A stretch of 64,000 nucleotides of DNA from Pelecanus crispus (taxonomy: Eukaryota > Chordata > Aves > Pelecaniformes > Pelecanidae): the NCBI RefSeq assembly GCF_030463565.1, contig NC_134644.1:129453388-129517387 (forward strand), in the 5' to 3' direction. Below the pieces are notes generated by a model. The model worked only from the letters and a program-made list of their open reading frames with translations. It did not search any database and was not told the origin of the DNA. The position numbers and the translations under genes are program-made. Of this stretch, positions 60,225 to 64,000 are shown piece by piece. Positions within the stretch are counted from its first letter, which is position 1, and every line of letters begins with the position of its first letter.

Positions 60225-62293
60225 ACAAAAGCTTTAGGTCTTTGTAACAAAAGAATAATAAAAAATACATTGCAGTTAGCATCTTCAAGGATATATAGCT
60301 TAATAGAGTCTTTGGGGGTTTATGCTTCCGACTCAGTATTTGTCACTTGCCCATTGCTTCCTCTGTGGCAGATTTTTATATAGTGAGTGCAATGATACTT
60401 CTTTTCCCTTTCCTCTTCCATCATTTCCTTGGGAGACACTGCAACAATTGCAAATTTATGCTTCTTACCTTGAAGCTAGCACTTGACAGAGAAGAAACAA
60501 CATGAACTTCATCAGACAGGAGTGACAGGCAAATGAGGTAAGGTTGCCAAGCAGGAGGTGACAGAAAGTTAGTTTTAAATTTACCTTGAGAATGCCCGTA
60601 AGATCTTGCAAGATTTAGTTCACTGTAACTTCACTTTATTCCATCATGGTACATTTTCTGGGTAAAATAACATGTATCTGTGAAATTAATGAGGCACACA
60701 TGTTGATGGTGGAAGCGTGGCAGTAGCATGAAAGCAGTAGGATTAAGAGATCTACTAACTGAGTATGAGTTTGGCAGAATGTATGTGTTTTCCTGAACTT
60801 AAGCCTTTATTTTGAACAAAGTTCAAGAGCTCAATTGCAATCACGGCTTCAATCATATGCTTAAAATGTAATGCCTAATGAAAGAAACTGCTACTAAGAG
60901 GACAAATATATTTGTCCTCACTTTCACTCTAGAAAAGAGAACAATAATACCATATTTTACAATACTGAAGTTTGGGTAATTCTTTAGGGATTCTCTAAGT
61001 CACTAGGTAGAGGGAGAGGAAAAAAGTACAAAACAGGAGGAAAAAAACCCAATTAGAATAATATGATCTGTTCGACTTGTGGGAAGAATAAAATATCACA
61101 GGACTACATTCACTGTCTAGTAAGTTATTGAAATAAATTAGTAGTACATGTCTCATTTTTCTGGTGGATGCTACCACCAGTAAGAACATACTGTGGAAAG
61201 TTATATTAGATGAATAAATCAATGTCACTGATATGAAGTGAACAGATTTCACATTTCAACTTTTTGGTTGAAATACCATGGCAAACCATCAGGATGCTCT
61301 GATGTTAGTCATTTTGGAGTTTTCAGGGATTTTATACTCTGAGATGCCCTGTGATTTGCATATTACAATAATATTTAACTTTTTGTTGGTTACTAAGCTA
61401 TGGAGCAAATTAAAAACCATCAAGATTAGTATCAAATCTCATACGGTGGTATATTCTGTAGTAGCACAAAAGACAAATACTCTCTATCATTTAGAAGTTG
61501 AAAACCTTGTAAAATGAAGACCAAATCAACAGAAGATTATAGGAAGTCTTCAAAGTACTACGAATACAATAATTTTTACATGTATGATTTACTTTTCCCA
61601 AGACAGAACTACTCAGATAAATTAGGTGTTATCAAATAAATGTATGTTCAACTGGTTTTTAAGCAGTATTAGGCATTCAGGTGTTTACAGAGTTCTGACA
61701 CTTTGATTTTTTTTTTTTCTGCATTCCATTCTAGACTTTGTAAAGGGAAGCCTGTAGAGGTAGTCATTCCAGTAGTTGTATTTAGGTCTCTGCAGGAACA
61801 TTTAAAACTCAGAACTGGATACTTTTGTAACATACTGCTGCCATTTTTTTTTTCCATATGTGGTTCCTTTAAGGCACATAGATCAAAGTGAATGTGTAGT
61901 TAGTGCAGTATTAAAATTACATAAATCAGATCTCTCCTACCTTTCCTCCCTTTTTTAACATGGGATTTTACCAGCCTGACATTTAAAAACACACCTCTTT
62001 CTAAGTCACAGTTATCAAGTGTTACATATGGCCTTGTCTCATATTTACTTACATTTTGGGCAATTTGCTTCATGTCTTACTTTACTAACTTGTTGCCTAT
62101 ACCTTGTTGACTGAAGAATTGTGGGATATTTTATATCCTCTTGGGTGTACTGATTTAGCTGCAAAGAAAAGTTAAGTCTTGCCAAACTGTATTGCTGTTG
62201 CTCCAGTGTGTTTCATCTGCAGTTTTATAATGTATCTGAGTTTAAAGGACAATGTCTAGCATGTGGCAGGTCAGGAAAACAGTGCAGGAAAAG

Positions 62294-62338
62294 AATATTT
62301 CTTTGAGAAATATTTCTTCCAGAATATTTCTTCCAGAA
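62294..62338. repeat. Hairpin overlapping a 14-bp tandem duplication
   Basis: AATATTTCT (62294-62302) and AGAAATATT (62306-62314) are perfect inverted arms around a TTG loop. Overlapping the right arm, TATTTCTTCCAGAA is repeated exactly at 62311-62324 and 62325-62338. Confidence 0.8.
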
Positions 62339-64000
62339 TAGTCACCTTATCTGGGAAACTTGTATCAAGAAACTTCTGTCTTCATAGTTGGAGGGAGCAT
62401 TTGTTATGATTCACTCTGATTATGGTGACAGTACTCATCATTAAGACAGGCAGTCTTGCAGTCTTGATTTGGAATATACATTGTAAACTTCCATTAGTTA
62501 TGATAGCTTTTCAAATTAAATAAAATTGCCTTTCTGTACCAAACTTCTCCCAAATACTAAATCTGTTAATGATATTTTTAATAATACGTTTCCAGTTTTG
62601 CTGTACATAGTATCACAATTCTTGCAGTGGTCAATAAAGTCTAATAAAAATTTTAACATCTGTATTACTATAAATTACCACTATACAGCTCTAAAATACA
62701 GTTTAAGAGAAGCAATGTCCTTGGAGACAATAAAATCAAAAGCCCTTCTTTTTAAATATTCTTCAGAGAACCACAATTTACCTGTTAAATGGAAGCCTTA
62801 AGAAAGCCACATTATTGCAGAGAGAATATTTTTGCAGTTTTATATATGATGCTGTCGCACAGCAAAGAATCCCTGCACTTTATCTGATTCATCCCATTTT
62901 GTATGGAGTCAAATTAAATTGTAGCCTTGCATTAGTATTTAAATAAAAGCAAAACATCAGAATATTCAATACGTTCTTTAATCTATGTAGGATTTGTATT
63001 AAGCTCTGAGACTCTTTTCTCGTCCTCATTTCATTATTACTGAAGGCTTAAGTTGACACACTATAATAAAGACTATAATCTGTATAGTTACGAGACACTT
63101 TAGAGGGATGTTATATTTGCTCTCAACATCCCACCCTGGTGAAAGGTAGCAAGGAGTCTGTAATTAAGGAAAAAAAAAAAATCCCTTCATTGATTTAAAG
63201 TGGCAAAGAAACGATGACAAGAATAAAGGAAGTAGGAGCAGTCTGACTGGGAACGCAGGTAAGTCACTTGGGTTTTTTGCAGAGGTAGCGCATGGAAAAA
63301 GCAAGTACTCATTATAAGTTGCCCTTTCCTGCCAAAATGCCAAGCTGCCCTTTCAGTAACAGTTGGAGACTTCCAGCTATTTTAACATAGGTTTTGTTGT
63401 GCAGTAAACTGTTCAATATTCCACAATTGGTTTATTTTAAGTGAGAGCGTGTTGAAAGTGGCTGTTGAATCACAAACTGCTGTTGATAAAACAGCAACTG
63501 GGAAATGGGAGGCTAGGCAATAATAACCTTTCTTTTTGTATCCCTCCTCTTTGCTCCTTAAAAAGAACCCCAAACATGACTATCACTATTTGTATTTTAA
63601 AGCAAGGTTACCTTGTTTTCACATCCCTTTCCTCTTATTCACTTTTAAAAGAGATTTTTAAAAGGTGGTTACATCAAAATTTTTGCCTTTCTTCCACAAT
63701 CAATTAAAAAAAAATAATTAAAATAAATTGAAATGCACTCAAAAAGCCATAAAACACCTCAGGATATATATTATAGGGTAGGCTAATGTGTTGAAAGCAC
63801 TTTCTGCATTTGGTTGTCTTGCTTCATAAAGTGCCATAGACATCCAGTGCATTCAGGTAGTGCACAGCTTATATTTGCCTGAGGAAGAAAACAGGCTCAG
63901 AGGAAGAGGCAGAGGGGTGGGGGAGAAGATAGGAATTTCAGTCATTCCAGGACAATTTTAAGAGTTTGGGGCAAACAAGCCCAGCTGATGGGGAAGTAGG

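Larger units (their letters stand above)
1..64000 (+). other. SNTG1: SNTG1 gene, internal part (gamma-1-syntrophin)
   Basis: Gamma-1-syntrophin is a neuronal cytoplasmic adapter of the dystrophin-associated complex. It carries a PH1 domain split by a PDZ domain, a second PH domain and a C-terminal syntrophin-unique region that binds dystrophin-family proteins; its PDZ is known to bind C-terminal ligands such as diacylglycerol kinase zeta. Nine plus-strand exons are seen here, each with AG before and GT after. Phases close perfectly over 783 nt (261 codons), and the peptide is near-identical to mammalian SNTG1 as I recall it, which separates it from SNTG2 and the alpha/beta syntrophins. The initiator exon (about nine residues) and everything after about residue 270 are outside the window. 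All non-exon sequence is intron of this gene. No database search was run. Confidence 0.95.
56168..64000 (+). other. SNTG1: SNTG1 intron after exon 9 (5' part, at least 7.8 kb)
   Basis: Begins GTAAGT and runs to the window edge. I searched it for the following SNTG1 exon (a start resembling IKKINRNF and the MGWCEA region) without success. It contains an A-rich microsatellite at 60184-60224, a small hairpin plus 14-bp duplication at 62294-62338, and AT-rich simple sequence. Frames such as 58391-58579, 60995-61252 and 62526-62801 have no recognisable domain. Confidence 0.8.

Noticed and set aside
56168..64000. Search for the next SNTG1 exon
   Set aside because: No segment with a matching peptide plus splice sites was found; the exon most likely lies beyond the window.
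1..64000. tRNA, rRNA, CRISPR, prokaryotic operon or phage-type systems
   Set aside because: The sequence is vertebrate intronic DNA. I saw no cloverleaf with A/B boxes, no regular spacer array and no clustered coding genes.

Overview
The window is animal nuclear DNA, almost certainly from a bird. It is AT-rich and gene-sparse. The only protein-coding gene I can support is split into short exons with canonical GT-AG introns, and the clearest interspersed repeats are CR1 LINEs (one long antisense copy, one short sense copy, one very old antisense fossil), the dominant retrotransposon of birds. No Alu, L1 or B-type SINE is visible. Bird is an inference from CR1 content and compactness; a crocodilian or turtle is less likely but not excluded.

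The gene is SNTG1 (gamma-1-syntrophin), on the plus strand. Nine coding exons are visible: 4112-4246, 15313-15369, 20740-20797, 23449-23492, 23600-23641, 46594-46696, 48112-48194, 51361-51491 and 56038-56167. Joined, they give 783 nt, exactly 261 codons, with no stop or frame conflict. By family numbering they cover about residues 10-270 of about 517: the first half of the split PH1 domain (exon 1), the complete PDZ domain (exons 2-6), a Ser/Cys-rich linker (exon 7), and the second half of PH1 (exons 8-9). The initiator exon lies before base 1. The second PH domain and the C-terminal syntrophin-unique region lie beyond base 64000. Exon numbers here count visible exons only.

Layout: 1-4111, end of an upstream intron; 4.1-23.6 kb, exons 1-5 with introns of 11.1, 5.4, 2.65 and 0.107 kb; 23.6-46.6 kb, one 23-kb intron holding a 1.9-kb antisense CR1 (26425-28340), a GATA-type microsatellite, a 144-bp tandem duplication (30746-31034), a very C-rich tract (40471-40507) and a fossil palindromic repeat (about 40690-40805); 46.6-56.2 kb, exons 6-9 more closely spaced, with a CR1 tail just before exon 8 and, after it, a GC-rich island (51950-52410), an ancient CR1 fossil (52500-52965) and an LTR-like patch (53508-53845); 56.2-64 kb, intron with only simple repeats.

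I found no RNA gene, CRISPR array, second gene or unknown multi-gene system. Most open reading frames over 60 codons look like chance ORFs or strand shadows. The best points for follow-up are splicing-related: a T16 run directly before the in-frame PDZ-loop exon, a second possible donor 12 nt into a 107-bp intron, and the GC island between exons 8 and 9.
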